A DNA stretch of 64,000 bases from Pseudomonadota bacterium (GCA_018241965.1 JAFECS010000003.1:1-64000), one strand, 5' to 3'; positions 1-8,468 are shown, counted from the stretch's first letter. The notes: a model not told the origin generated them from the sequence alone. Translations and numbers: made by a program.

Positions 1-32
1 GGTCCTAGGTTCAAGTCCTAGTGGGCCCACCA
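1..32 (+). tRNA. tRNA, 3' portion only (5' end outside window)
   Basis: The first 32 bases form the 3' part of a tRNA. A five-base-pair T stem (5-9 with 17-21) encloses the loop TTCAAGT, followed by the 3' acceptor strand TGGGCCC (22-28), discriminator A29 and an encoded CCA at 30-32. The 5' acceptor strand, D arm and anticodon are outside the window, so the isotype cannot be read. The GGTC run before the T stem and the TTCAAGT loop resemble tRNA-Ile species, but that is only a guess. Confidence 0.9.
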
Positions 33-115
33 GTTTCCGACACACTACATATGAAAATTTAAATAAACTTAAATTACACGTATAAGATTACCCAGCGTAA
101 TAAGAAGGTAAAAAC

Positions 116-1087
116 ATGAATGAAGGCCCAAGGACTAGAACCTTTGATGAAATTTTAGATTCCTTTAAATCGGCTAATGGCCATATAACCGGTCATAAAG
201 TGCTTGCAGACTTAACGTATGAAGAATTATTCGTAAGAAAAATTGAGAAGGGTGAAGGCGAGGGATTGACCATACTCCAGGCCTTTTGTAAAAACGTTGC
301 TAACCATACTTATCTCACAACCTTTACTAAAATATTAAACAAGTTCAAAGGGAAACTTTCTTTTCAAGAATTTTATAAAGTAATAATGTCTGGGCCTGAT
401 CAAGGAAAATCAGCGTTATGGTTTTTAGCGTGTGCGGCGAGAAAACACCCCGAAATATTTATCAGAATTTGGAACAACGGTAAAAAAGAAGTATCTCCTG
501 TTGATCAATTTGCCTCTTTGTTATTAACAGCCCTACGTGGTGATGAAGCGGGTGTATCAACACTATGGTGGTTGGCTCTTGAGCCTCAACCCTCTATAAA
601 AAGATTATTAATAGAAATCTTTACACATTATCCAGGAAAAATCCCCGAAAGGATCTTGAGAGATGCGCCTGTAGGAAAAGGGTCTCTTAGAGATTTAATC
701 AATCTCGACAAAGATTTATCCTTTATTCTATCAATCAGAACCCGTTTTTTTGAAGAGCTTGATAAAAGCATTGATGAACTTGATTTCAAAGTGATAGAAC
801 AATTGATGCAACAAGCAAAACAATTGCCCTCGCCTTCTCTATATCAAATGTTCGCTCAATGTTGCCAAGAACATTCAGCATTACATCGCAAACTTGCGGA
901 TAATCTTGGGGCACTGGAACAGAAATTGGCCAGTCTCCAAATGGGGGGAGAAGATTTATTTCCTGGTGAGCCAAAAGCCCCTATCTTACCCTTATATATG
1001 CATGGGCAGGATGGACAAGCGCATGTTAGGAAAGTAGTAGCAACACAGAGTTATTCATCAACACCTAAAACATATATGCCGTATTAA
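116..1087 (+). CDS. Repeat protein with four GPxxG-type units; possible effector
   Basis: A 323-residue soluble protein with no signal peptide and no catalytic motif that I recognise. It contains about four related units spaced 43-49 residues apart: GEGEGLTILQAF at 46, GPDQGKSALWFLA at 93, GDEAGVSTLWWLA at 142 and the weaker APVGKGSLRDLI near 184. Each has a Gly-rich turn followed by a hydrophobic helix, which looks like a degenerate ankyrin-like or alpha-solenoid repeat. Such modules are common in proteins that host-associated Legionellales deliver into eukaryotic cells, so an effector role is inferred. It is a single gene just after a tRNA. The C-terminal third is helical and without repeats. 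Confidence 0.75.
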   Translation: MNEGPRTRTFDEILDSFKSANGHITGHKVLADLTYEELFVRKIEKGEGEGLTILQAFCKNVANHTYLTTFTKILNKFKGKLSFQEFYKVIMSGPDQGKSALWFLACAARKHPEIFIRIWNNGKKEVSPVDQFASLLLTALRGDEAGVSTLWWLALEPQPSIKRLLIEIFTHYPGKIPERILRDAPVGKGSLRDLINLDKDLSFILSIRTRFFEELDKSIDELDFKVIEQLMQQAKQLPSPSLYQMFAQCCQEHSALHRKLADNLGALEQKLASLQMGGEDLFPGEPKAPILPLYMHGQDGQAHVRKVVATQSYSSTPKTYMPY

Positions 1088-1247
1088 AGCACTTTTTAAG
1101 CCCAAAATGGAAGATACCGTGCATAACGGGTTGAGCTTGTTTCAGCAGAATCTGGTGAGGGAGGGAATAGATTGGATGATTCGAAATAGACCTGCTGTAT
1201 TAGCGCAATCGGTATTATATGTTTTACCCTCTGAAGAGGGGAATTTC

Positions 1248-1272
1248 AGTTGTACGATTTTTTCGTACAACT
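1248..1272. repeat. Perfect inverted repeat (10-bp arms)
   Basis: Arms AGTTGTACGA (1248-1257) and TCGTACAACT (1263-1272) are perfect reverse complements around a loop of five T. It lies in the 285-base gap between the repeat protein and the GFA gene, 24 bases before a second, longer inverted repeat. It could be an operator, a terminator or an element remnant. The gap holds no convincing gene. Confidence 0.7.
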
Positions 1273-1295
1273 CAAAATGTCGTTCTTTTTCAATA

Positions 1296-1330
1296 AGTTG
1301 AACTGTAGACAAAATGTCGACTGTTCAACT
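1296..1330. repeat. Long imperfect inverted repeat (14 of 16 bp)
   Basis: Bases 1296-1311 pair with 1315-1330 (14 of 16 positions) around the three-base loop AAA. The outer eight bases AGTTGAAC/GTTCAACT are perfect. The sequence CAAAATGTCG occurs both between the two inverted repeats and inside this one. The structure is 43 bases beyond the stop codon of the leftward GFA gene and could terminate its transcript, although no T-run follows. Confidence 0.65.
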
Positions 1331-1372
1331 TTGTCTTCAGCCTTGACATATGCTTTATAACTATGAGAAATC

Positions 1373-1768
1373 CTACTCAGGAAATCGCACCCATTTAGGC
1401 AACGTCTTTTTATGAACAAAAAGATCCACGGGGTATCCAAAGTGCGGCTCGCGAAAGCATCCACCCGCAAAGGCAATTTGACCGCTAAATAATTCGGCTT
1501 GCCAGGTAAAGACTGAACCACATTTTGGGCAAAAACCGTGTTCTACCCATCGGCCTTTATCATTGATATGTTTGTACTTAAGGAATTCTTCTGAAGGCAA
1601 TGTTACCTGGTCCATTCTAAACCACACACCCACGCCAAATGCTGAGCCAGTTCGTTGCTGGCAATCAATGCATGAGCAAACGAAAACTTGCACGGGTTTT
1701 CCTGTCGCAATAAACGAACAATGTCCGCACAGGCAGCTTCCGCGATGCTCAGTTGTTTCCATTTCCAA
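1373..1768 (-). CDS. GFA/CENP-V zinc-domain protein
   Basis: A 131-residue protein of the glutathione-dependent formaldehyde-activating enzyme (GFA)/CENP-V fold. The zinc-binding cysteines are visible in the usual order: CLCGHC near residue 12, CSCIDCQ near 31 and FCPKCGS near 79. The family length matches. Members bind two zinc ions and some act on S-hydroxymethylglutathione, but most have no assigned substrate, so the reaction is not claimed. It runs in the same direction as the Fic gene upstream, 27 bases away, and may share its transcript. Confidence 0.85.
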   Translation of the reverse strand: MEMETTEHRGSCLCGHCSFIATGKPVQVFVCSCIDCQQRTGSAFGVGVWFRMDQVTLPSEEFLKYKHINDKGRWVEHGFCPKCGSVFTWQAELFSGQIAFAGGCFREPHFGYPVDLFVHKKTLPKWVRFPE

Positions 1769-1795
1769 GTTATCCTTTTGTTTGTCGCAAAATGT

Positions 1796-2836
1796 TTATA
1801 TTTTTACCCATTTTGCACTTCGACCAGTACCAATGGGTTTAATCTTTCCTTGGTCTCGTAATTTTCTTAAAATTGCCCTAATCATGTCGCGGCTTGTGCC
1901 AGGGCAAGATTTTTCAATATCGGCAATACTGAATTCACCAACTTTGCTTTCAACAACATTTTGAATATGTTCGGTTTTAAAGCCTTTTCCTCGCTTAATT
2001 GTTCCTACTCTTTCTTCAAATTCTTTATACGCTGCTAGTAGCATTCCCCAAAAATAATTGAGCCATGGAGAGACATCATGTTTGCCTTGATGCCAATGTA
2101 ATGAACTTTTATTTAATGCTTCATAGTAGGTTTCCTTAGAGTCCTCAATTACTCTTTCTAAACTAATAAATCTGCCTACTTCATAATTGAAATGATACAA
2201 AAGTAAGAGCGTTAGTAATCGTCCGGTTCTACCATTTCCATCTCTAAATGGATGAATGCATAAGAAATCTAAAATAGCTAAAGGAATTATAATTAAAGGC
2301 TCGATATCTTGATCTTTTGCTTTTTTATATTTTTCTCCCAAATCTTCCATAGCTTGAGGAGTAATAATGGCTGAGACTGGTTTAAACCGAATTTTTTTTG
2401 TTCCATCTGGTAAGGTCTCGGTTATTTCATTGTCAGCAATTTTCCAGTTACCACCTCTTCCAGCTTGATATTTATAGATTATTGAATGCAATTGCAAAAT
2501 TATATTTGGGGTGAATGGCATACTTTCATATGATTCATGTATGATTGAAAGAGCATCTCTATAACCAGCAATTTCTTGTTCAGATCGGTTTTTGGGAGTG
2601 GTATTGTGTAATACTAATTCTTCAATTCTATGATGAGGTGCTATGACACCCTCAATTCTATTTGAAGATTCACTGGACTCTATAATAGAAGTTGTCTTAA
2701 GACTCTCCAGAACCTGAGGGCTTTGTTGAAAATAAAGCTCTTGTTTACCTCTATATTCACCAATTGTCTTAAGGACTGATAATTGCTCTGAATTAAAACT
2801 CAGTGATTTTAAGAAAATTTCTTCAAATGAGTGCAT
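1796..2836 (-). CDS. Fic-domain protein (class II architecture)
   Basis: A 346-residue Fic protein. The active-site motif HPFRDGNGRTGR is at residues 195-206, with the catalytic His at 195. Fic proteins usually transfer AMP from ATP to a Ser, Thr or Tyr hydroxyl. An N-terminal segment SSNRIEG (residues 57-63, Glu62) fits the S/T-x-x-x-E-G inhibitory helix, so activity is probably auto-inhibited. The C-terminal 70 residues look like a winged helix (positions ~280-346), typical of the widespread Fic/winged-helix type. That type is often a housekeeping or toxin-like regulator rather than a secreted effector. Its upstream region carries a three-copy 13-base repeat. Confidence 0.93.
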   Translation of the reverse strand: MHSFEEIFLKSLSFNSEQLSVLKTIGEYRGKQELYFQQSPQVLESLKTTSIIESSESSNRIEGVIAPHHRIEELVLHNTTPKNRSEQEIAGYRDALSIIHESYESMPFTPNIILQLHSIIYKYQAGRGGNWKIADNEITETLPDGTKKIRFKPVSAIITPQAMEDLGEKYKKAKDQDIEPLIIIPLAILDFLCIHPFRDGNGRTGRLLTLLLLYHFNYEVGRFISLERVIEDSKETYYEALNKSSLHWHQGKHDVSPWLNYFWGMLLAAYKEFEERVGTIKRGKGFKTEHIQNVVESKVGEFSIADIEKSCPGTSRDMIRAILRKLRDQGKIKPIGTGRSAKWVKI

Positions 2837-2879
2837 ATAATCTTATTAAATTAAGCTAGCTTTACCTTAATTTAATTGA

Positions 2880-2935
2880 TAAAGGGGGTAATATCAACCC
2901 CAAATTACCCCCTTTACCTCATATTACCCCCTTTA
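2880..2935. repeat. Three-copy 13-base repeat upstream of the Fic gene
   Basis: The 13-mer ATTACCCCCTTTA occurs at 2904-2916 and 2923-2935, and its exact reverse complement TAAAGGGGGTAAT occurs at 2880-2892. The first two copies form a hairpin with an 11-base loop. The cluster lies 44-99 bases upstream of the leftward Fic start, where a repressor or activator would bind. The arrangement suggests an operator array, possibly autoregulatory through the Fic protein's winged helix. No other gene is seen between 2837 and 3061. Confidence 0.65.
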
Positions 2936-3061
2936 AACCTACATTTCGCCTCGGCATTTAGTGAAAGGCTCAAGAATTCTAGGTGAGTACTTTAACTATG
3001 GTTCTTCAATGTGGAGAGTAAGAGGACATAACAGGAACTATAGCTACGTAAGACGATCTGC

Positions 3062-3787
3062 CTACTGCTTTTCAGTTTCTGACAATACTTCTTTCTCTGG
3101 CGGCTTTGTTTTGTCATACGTCACATTCACGCGTGTTGAGCCAACAGTAACAAAATTTTGATTCAACCATTTAGCGTCAGCAGGTGACATACGAACGCAG
3201 CCGTGGCTTGCATTGTAATTGGGCACCGCATTAGAGCCATGTAAGGCAAACCCCTCATGGAAAAACATGCAATAAGGCATGGGGGCGCCGCCTTTGTTAA
3301 CGGGAAATATTTTGGATTTGCAATCACCGCCCTTTTTATCATAAATCGTAAAAGTGCCGGTGACCGTTTTGCATTTCTTGTTGATATCGGGGCAAAAACT
3401 TTTGCCACCAGACACTTTTCCTGAATTAACTAATTTTCCTTCACCATCATAAGCGCCCCACGTGCCATGCGCTAAGTTAACATTAATAATGTTGCTGCTT
3501 TCAATTTTTTCAGGAGGCGCCATAAAGGCGAATTTGGGCTCGGTGTTTTTGGCAACCTGTTTCTTACGGTAAGTTTTTCTTTCAGAATATCTTCCATAGG
3601 GAGAATACCAGTTATTCGTGCGATAAACGCGATGACACACTTTGTTGTAAGGGTTACAAACCCATTTCACCTGCATGCGCTCGTTTTCATATCTTGCGCC
3701 ATATGCCCCATAAGAGGGCATGCAAAAAATAATAGCTGTTAAACCTATCAGAAATGCTATATGTTTATTCAAGGTAACCCCACCCAT
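3062..3787 (-). CDS. L,D-transpeptidase (YkuD domain), exported
   Basis: A 241-residue exported protein with a YkuD catalytic domain in its C-terminal half. The active-site region reads HGSNAVPNYNASHGCVRM, giving the conserved His...SHGCVR with the nucleophilic Cys. Such enzymes form 3-3 cross-links in peptidoglycan or attach proteins to it, in the periplasm. The N-terminus has a hydrophobic signal segment. A TTG start at 3772, with GGGTGGGG just upstream, would give a cleaner signal peptide than the ATG at 3787. The middle part (residues ~35-85) is basic and Tyr-rich. It stands alone, divergent from the DUF2165 gene. Confidence 0.9.
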   Translation of the reverse strand: MGGVTLNKHIAFLIGLTAIIFCMPSYGAYGARYENERMQVKWVCNPYNKVCHRVYRTNNWYSPYGRYSERKTYRKKQVAKNTEPKFAFMAPPEKIESSNIINVNLAHGTWGAYDGEGKLVNSGKVSGGKSFCPDINKKCKTVTGTFTIYDKKGGDCKSKIFPVNKGGAPMPYCMFFHEGFALHGSNAVPNYNASHGCVRMSPADAKWLNQNFVTVGSTRVNVTYDKTKPPEKEVLSETEKQ

Positions 3788-3910
3788 ATTATTGGTTTTG
3801 GGGTGAGACTAAGAATGTTTAGGTAAAGTTCAAAAAAAATGGATGGACTATTTAACAGTTCAAATTTAAGTTTAAGTTAAAAATCATCATCAAAAAGGGT
3901 AAATTGAGAC

Positions 3911-4414
3911 ATGATTAGCATAAAAAAAACACATCGCTTAACGAAATTAACACTCCTTTTTAGCTGTGCGTTATTAATGACTTTAGCCGTGCTTGATAAC
4001 ATTTTTGCTTATGATATTAACTATGATTATGTTCAACACGTTATGTCTATGGACACCACATTTAAACACCCGCACCAATATTGGCGAGCTGTGCATAATC
4101 CGTTTTTCTACAATCTTTGTCTTATTTTAATTATTATTTTCGAAGGTGTTGCAAGTATAGTGTTATGGGTTGGAACATTTTATCTATTGAAGAACATGAA
4201 AAGCGATAAAGCACAATTCCAAGCAGCAAAACAATGGGGTGCAGTAGGGTTATTATTAACGTTGGTATTGTATTCTTTGATCTTCATGACTATTGCTTCT
4301 CAATGGTTTGCTAGCTGGCAGTCTTCAATATGGAATTCAAAGAATGCTTCTATGCCTTTTATTATTTTATTTGGGCTTACCTATTTATTATTAGTAAAAG
4401 AGGATGAAGCTTAG
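3911..4414 (+). CDS. DUF2165 family small membrane protein
   Basis: A 167-residue integral membrane protein with four predicted helices (around residues 12-33, 68-92, 110-137 and 148-162). The order of features, with a FAYDINYDYVQHVMSMD segment after the first helix, the conserved polar WRAVHNP motif before the second and aromatic residues before the last, matches the DUF2165 family of predicted small inner-membrane proteins. No function is established for the family. It is monocistronic, facing away from the L,D-transpeptidase gene. Confidence 0.8.
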   Translation: MISIKKTHRLTKLTLLFSCALLMTLAVLDNIFAYDINYDYVQHVMSMDTTFKHPHQYWRAVHNPFFYNLCLILIIIFEGVASIVLWVGTFYLLKNMKSDKAQFQAAKQWGAVGLLLTLVLYSLIFMTIASQWFASWQSSIWNSKNASMPFIILFGLTYLLLVKEDEA

Positions 4415-4477
4415 TTTTAAAAGGGAGAATGACCATATTCTCGCTTAAACCTGATATGGGGGCAATCGAGAGACAAG

Positions 4478-4497
4478 AGCCCCTTTTTAGAGGGGCT
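4478..4497. terminator. Hairpin between the DUF2165 gene and rhlE
   Basis: AGCCCCT (4478-4484) and AGGGGCT (4491-4497) form a seven-base-pair GC-rich stem with a six-base loop, 64 bases after the DUF2165 stop. No T-run follows, so it would be a weak or factor-dependent terminator at best. The rest of the 214-base gap before rhlE holds nothing that I recognise. Confidence 0.35.
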
Positions 4498-4628
4498 ATC
4501 TCAGCGATTCTAATGGAAGCGCATCAAAAGTGTGATAGAATAAGCCCCTTAGCTATGAGCAACTACACGAGAGCTTGATTATCAATCTCTACCTTATTCT
4601 AATTCGACGCATCTTCTAGGAACCATTC

Positions 4629-5780
4629 ATGACATTTGATACGCTTGGGTTATCAGAACCATTAGTAAAAGCCGTGCTTGAAAAAGGCTATAACACCCCT
4701 TCTCCCATTCAGCATCAGACAATTCCTGTTGTGTTGCAAGGCAAAGATGTGATGGCCTGTGCACAAACAGGAACAGGCAAAACAGCAGGCTTTGTCTTAC
4801 CCATTTTACAACAACTCAAAACGATACCTGCGGCCAAACATAATAAAGCGAATGTATTGATTTTAGCGCCAACCAGAGAATTGGCTGCGCAAATTCATGA
4901 CAGCATATTAGCTTATGGCAAAAATGTACGTATCAGCTCTGCAGTTGTTTTTGGCGGGGTGAAAATTAATCCGCAAATGATGAAGTTACGATCTGGCGTA
5001 GATATTTTGGTGGCAACCCCCGGTCGCCTATTAGATCTGTATCAGCAAAATGCCATTAAATTTGATGATATCAAAATCCTGGTATTGGATGAAGCAGATA
5101 GAATGTTAGATATGGGCTTTATTCATGACATTAAGAAAATTATTGCTTTGTTGCCTAAAGTTCGCCAAAATTTATTATTTTCTGCCACATTCTCAGGCGA
5201 TATTCGCCAGCTAGCCAAAGGATTGCTACATCAACCAGTTGAAATTAATGTTAGCCCGCAAAACACGACGGCAAAAACAGTTCGGCAAAAGATCTATCCA
5301 GTTGATAAAAACCGCAAAGCAAAACTGCTTAGTCATTTAATTTTGCACCAAAAGTGGCAACAAGCTTTGGTTTTTTGTCGAACTAAACATGGCGCGAATA
5401 AACTCGTTAAATTATTAAATCAGGATAATATTACTGCACTTGCTATCCACGGCAATAAAAGCCAAGCGCAACGTACTAAAGCGTTGGAAAGTTTTAAACA
5501 AAGTAATGTTAAAATTTTAGTCGCCACTGATATAGCTGCCAGAGGTATCGATATCCATGAGTTACCACAAGTGGTTAACTTTGATTTACCTAATGTTCCA
5601 GAAGACTACGTCCACCGCATTGGTCGAACCGGGAGGGCAGGTTCCAGTGGGCAAGCTATCTCCTTAGTGAGTTTAGATGAAATTAAACAGCTTAAAGACA
5701 TTGAACGCCTCATTAAATTTAATATAGAACGTGAGGAAATCGAAGGTTTTAAACCGGTTAATAGATTGCCTACTAGATAG
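4629..5780 (+). CDS. rhlE: DEAD-box ATP-dependent RNA helicase RhlE
   Basis: A 383-residue DEAD-box RNA helicase of the RhlE group. All core motifs are present in order: Q motif [10 protein letters not shown], motif I AQTGTGKT, Ia PTRELA, Ib TPGR, II DEAD, III SAT, V ARGID and [10 protein letters not shown]. It unwinds RNA duplexes in ribosome assembly and RNA decay in the cytoplasm. It lacks the long basic C-terminal tail of many RhlE and DeaD proteins and ends soon after helicase domain 2. AGGA lies 8 bases before the ATG. The gene appears monocistronic. Confidence 0.95.
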   Translation: MTFDTLGLSEPLVKAVLEKGYNTPSPIQHQTIPVVLQGKDVMACAQTGTGKTAGFVLPILQQLKTIPAAKHNKANVLILAPTRELAAQIHDSILAYGKNVRISSAVVFGGVKINPQMMKLRSGVDILVATPGRLLDLYQQNAIKFDDIKILVLDEADRMLDMGFIHDIKKIIALLPKVRQNLLFSATFSGDIRQLAKGLLHQPVEINVSPQNTTAKTVRQKIYPVDKNRKAKLLSHLILHQKWQQALVFCRTKHGANKLVKLLNQDNITALAIHGNKSQAQRTKALESFKQSNVKILVATDIAARGIDIHELPQVVNFDLPNVPEDYVHRIGRTGRAGSSGQAISLVSLDEIKQLKDIERLIKFNIEREEIEGFKPVNRLPTR

Positions 5781-5822
5781 ATATGCTATTTTGTTATTTA
5801 TAATGGGTTTGGGAGAAAACTG

Positions 5823-6251
5823 ATGATAAATGCAGAGAAAAGACTATGCCGGTTAACGCCTTTTTTAACAGTACGAGATATTGATAAAGCCATCCGTTTT
5901 TATGAAAGTGCTTTAGGTTTTAGGCAAGCACACCCTCCTTTGCTAGACGACGCAGGGCAGGTCTTACAGGTGGTCATGTCTTATGCAGATGCAGATATAT
6001 GGTTAAGGCCAGAATCAGTGGGCACCAATAGCAAGGCACCGATTACCATGGGTGCAGAATCTCCGGTGTGGATTTGTATGACCTGTGCTTCTGATCTGGA
6101 TGTTTTATACAAGCAAGTCTTGGATGCTGGCGCAAAGGTTATATTAGAACCGCATGAAAGATATGGATTACGATGGTTTAAGGTTCAAGATCCAGATGGC
6201 CATTCTTGGAGCTTCCATCAACCGCTGTTGGAATCGGTTGATATTATATAA
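5823..6251 (+). CDS. VOC-family (glyoxalase/bleomycin-resistance fold) protein
   Basis: A 142-residue single-chain VOC protein with two beta-alpha-beta-beta-beta modules. The first starts LTPFLTVRDIDKAIRFYES and the second ends in KVQDPDGHSWSF, the standard glyoxalase/dioxygenase signature. Family members bind a divalent metal or sequester a drug. The substrate cannot be read from sequence. It follows rhlE by 42 bases on the same strand and could be read with it. GGAG precedes the ATG by 7 bases. Confidence 0.85.
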   Translation: MINAEKRLCRLTPFLTVRDIDKAIRFYESALGFRQAHPPLLDDAGQVLQVVMSYADADIWLRPESVGTNSKAPITMGAESPVWICMTCASDLDVLYKQVLDAGAKVILEPHERYGLRWFKVQDPDGHSWSFHQPLLESVDII

Positions 6252-6342
6252 AGTGGTGGTGGTTTAAAAATTCCTAACTTAAAAAATATTAATTATGTAT
6301 ATGTGCTCATCATTACATTAATGATATTTGCCGACCCCTACA

Positions 6343-6470
6343 ACTAGCCCACAGTTCCTGCCAACACGCCTCTGGCGTGTGGCATACACTATGGGCTAGT
6401 GGGAACGTAATCCATAAAACCCATAGTTCCTGCGCACACCTGCGGTGTACGCATACACTATGGGCTAGTA
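6343..6470. repeat. Two tandem palindromic units (dispersed-repeat type)
   Basis: Two related hairpins lie side by side in an otherwise empty 289-base gap. Unit 1 (6343-6400) starts ACTAGCCCA and ends TGGGCTAGT, with an inner stem ACACGCC/GGCGTGT. Unit 2 (about 6420-6469) has the stem CCCATAG/CTATGGG and the inner stem ACACC/GGTGT. Both share AGTTCCTGC near the 5' side and GCATACACTATGGGCTAGT at the 3' side. Divergent inner stems that keep their pairing suggest a structural REP- or MITE-like element. Confidence 0.8.
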
Positions 6471-6540
6471 GGTCCGGTTAGGATACTAATAACAAATTGT
6501 GTAAAATGGTTATTCCCAAACCTTGTAAACCGAGGGTGAT

Positions 6541-6873
6541 ATGTTTGCTGTTATTTACCGTTTTAAACTCAAACCTCATCAGGAAGCGCTATATCAACAA
6601 TATTGGCACAAGATTGCTACGTATTTTGTTGAAAAACGCGGGGCTTTAGGTTCCTGTTTGCACAAAGGGGTGGATAACTTATGGGTAGCGTATTCAAGAT
6701 GGCCAGACAAAGCAACACGCGATGCTTCATGGCCAGGAGATGATGCCCCAAATGATGAGTTGCCACAGGACATTCGCGACACTATTAAAAAAATTCAGGC
6801 GTTCAAAGAAGAAAATACAGATCTAGAAAATTATGATGAGATCTGTTTGGATGTGGTAGAAGATCTTTTATGA
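6541..6873 (+). CDS. ABM-like dimeric alpha/beta-barrel protein
   Basis: A 110-residue protein starting with the beta-strand pattern MFAVIYRFKLKP and followed by a helix and a second strand pair. This is typical of the antibiotic-biosynthesis-monooxygenase (ABM) ferredoxin-like fold. It resembles the large set of uncharacterised ABM proteins more than a known monooxygenase, and no reaction is claimed. Its stop codon overlaps the start of the FosA-like gene (ATGA), so the two are translationally coupled and probably functionally linked. GAGGGTG precedes the ATG. Confidence 0.65.
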   Translation: MFAVIYRFKLKPHQEALYQQYWHKIATYFVEKRGALGSCLHKGVDNLWVAYSRWPDKATRDASWPGDDAPNDELPQDIRDTIKKIQAFKEENTDLENYDEICLDVVEDLL

Positions 6874-7280
6874 TAACCGATATAAACCATATCACCTTAG
6901 CAGTAAAAGATATTCATCGTGCCTTTGATTTTTATAAAAATGTGCTTGGGTTTAAGCCGTTGGTAAAATGGGACAAGGGTGCGTATTTCGTAATAAATGA
7001 TTTTTGGTTTTGCTTGAATGTTGATGAAAAACGAATTGCAAATCCTTGTTATACGCATTACGCTTTTAGTGTTTCCAAAGAAAATTTTAATGCCATGCGT
7101 GCTAAAATTCTGGCTGCAAAAGTACCCCTTTTTAAAGAAAACACTTCCCCCGGAGATTCTCTCTATTTCTTAGATCCCGATGGGCATAAACTTGAAATTC
7201 ACGTGGGTAATGTTCAGGAGAGAATTAACATTAAAAAGCAAGATAGTGGCAATTGGCAAAATGTGCAATGGTTTTTGTGA
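6870..7280 (+). CDS. FosA-like glutathione transferase (VOC fold)
   Basis: A 136-residue VOC protein close to the fosfomycin-resistance FosA/FosX group. It begins ITDINHITLAVKDI with the metal-binding His7, continues with a THYAF segment carrying the second His, and ends SLYFLDPDGHKLEIHVGN with the third ligand, Glu, in LEIH. That triad and the FYKNVLGFKPLVKWDKGAY region follow FosA closely. FosA opens the epoxide of fosfomycin with glutathione and Mn2+. Chromosomal homologues are common, so this may be an intrinsic detoxification gene. It overlaps the ABM-like gene and is followed by a strong hairpin. Confidence 0.8.
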   Translation: MITDINHITLAVKDIHRAFDFYKNVLGFKPLVKWDKGAYFVINDFWFCLNVDEKRIANPCYTHYAFSVSKENFNAMRAKILAAKVPLFKENTSPGDSLYFLDPDGHKLEIHVGNVQERINIKKQDSGNWQNVQWFL

Positions 7281-7281
7281 A

Positions 7282-7315
7282 AAATGCCGGGGAGCATTCC
7301 CTTTCCCCGGCATTT
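7282..7315. terminator. Terminator hairpin after the FosA-like gene
   Basis: AAATGCCGGGGA (7282-7293) pairs perfectly with TCCCCGGCATTT (7304-7315) around a ten-base loop, two bases after the FosA-like stop. The flanking A and T residues make it usable from both directions. It probably also ends the leftward desaturase transcript, whose stop is at 7363. Confidence 0.75.
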
Positions 7316-7362
7316 AAGGCTACAACAGTATCTACTTTCTCTTCGATAAGTCACCTCCTTTT

Positions 7363-8406
7363 TTATGCGTAACGACGTATAAATTTCACAAAATCAAGTA
7401 AATGTTCATTACCAGTAAGTTCAGCACGATAGCACCATTGGTGCAGATGCTCTAATAAACTATTGTTGCTTTTAATGGATGTTCCCCAAAGCGCTTCCAA
7501 TTCTTTTCTCAAGCGTAAACAATTTTTGAGGCTTTTAGTTTTTTGGCGGCGAAATATAGGAACGATGACCATTTTTTTGTATTGTGCCAGCACTTGATAT
7601 CGGTTCTTGATAATGGATCTTAAAGTGTCAAAATCAATTCTATTTTTATTTTCATCTTGTTTTACTTTAGGGATGCGATTTTTAATTTTGGCTAGCCCTA
7701 ATAAGGCAAGCATATTGATATATAACCATCCTATATCAAATTCCCACGCTTTGGCTGAAAATTTAGCAGAAGTAGGATAAGCGTGATGATTATTATGTAA
7801 TTCTTCACCACCAATCAAAATCCCGATAGGGAAAAGGTTGGTTGAAGTATCTGTACAATCGAAATTTCTGTAACCCCAATAATGCCCAATTCCATTAACA
7901 ACACCAGCAGCAAGAAAAGGGATAGTCATCATTTGCAGTGCCCAGATGACGATGCCTGGAAACCCAAATAACATCAGATCGAGGGCGAATGTAATTGTAT
8001 ACCCTAACTTGGGATGGGCCGTATAAAGGTTTTTTTCTAACCAATCATTTGGGCAGGCATGCCCATAACGTTCTAACGTTTCAGGTTTTTCAGCCTCTTT
8101 TCTGTAAATTTCTGCACCATGCCAAAGCACACGCGATAGCCCTAATACTTGTGGGCTATGAGGATCCTCTTTTGTTTCGCATTTGGCATGGTGCTTACGA
8201 TGTACCGCTACCCATTGCTTGGTGACAATCCCTGTCGCTAACCATAACCACATACGGCAAAAATGGCTAACGATGGGATGTAACTCAACCGCTCTGTGTG
8301 CCATACAACGATGAAGATAAATGGTCACACAAAAAACGGTGATATGGGTTAACACCAACGTTACAACAATATAACCCCACCACGATAGCGATATCATCCC
8401 GAACAT
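7363..8406 (-). CDS. Membrane acyl-CoA/acyl-lipid delta-9 desaturase
   Basis: A 347-residue membrane fatty-acid desaturase. The three histidine boxes are present: HRCMAH at 32-37, HRKHH at 69-73 and HNNHH at 204-208. They bind the di-iron centre that uses O2 to put a cis double bond into a fatty acyl chain. Hydrophobic segments near residues 8-30, 55-65 and 140-172 place it in the inner membrane. A ~100-residue basic C-terminal extension follows the catalytic core. An FNR-box-like site lies 63 bases upstream, which suits an oxygen-consuming enzyme. Confidence 0.93.
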   Translation of the reverse strand: MFGMISLSWWGYIVVTLVLTHITVFCVTIYLHRCMAHRAVELHPIVSHFCRMWLWLATGIVTKQWVAVHRKHHAKCETKEDPHSPQVLGLSRVLWHGAEIYRKEAEKPETLERYGHACPNDWLEKNLYTAHPKLGYTITFALDLMLFGFPGIVIWALQMMTIPFLAAGVVNGIGHYWGYRNFDCTDTSTNLFPIGILIGGEELHNNHHAYPTSAKFSAKAWEFDIGWLYINMLALLGLAKIKNRIPKVKQDENKNRIDFDTLRSIIKNRYQVLAQYKKMVIVPIFRRQKTKSLKNCLRLRKELEALWGTSIKSNNSLLEHLHQWCYRAELTGNEHLLDFVKFIRRYA

Positions 8407-8468
8407 ATTAACCCTTCTTTTATTAAAGCTTGATATTAAAAAGTTAACATATCTTTAGGGAAGGCAAT

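Noticed and set aside
1107..1301. A 64-residue open frame between the repeat protein and the GFA gene
   Set aside because: No ribosome binding site, no similarity, and its end runs through the inverted repeat at 1248.
2961..3161. A 66-residue frame opposite the L,D-transpeptidase gene
   Set aside because: It overlaps the coding end of a well-supported gene and has no motif.
6343..6470. CRISPR-like reading of the repeated palindromes
   Set aside because: Only two units, no constant-length spacers and no cas genes in the window.
6870..7280. Link between the FosA-like gene and a fosfomycin-type biosynthesis in the operon at 12675-17898
   Set aside because: No phosphoenolpyruvate mutase or other phosphonate gene is present, and the distance is over 5 kb.
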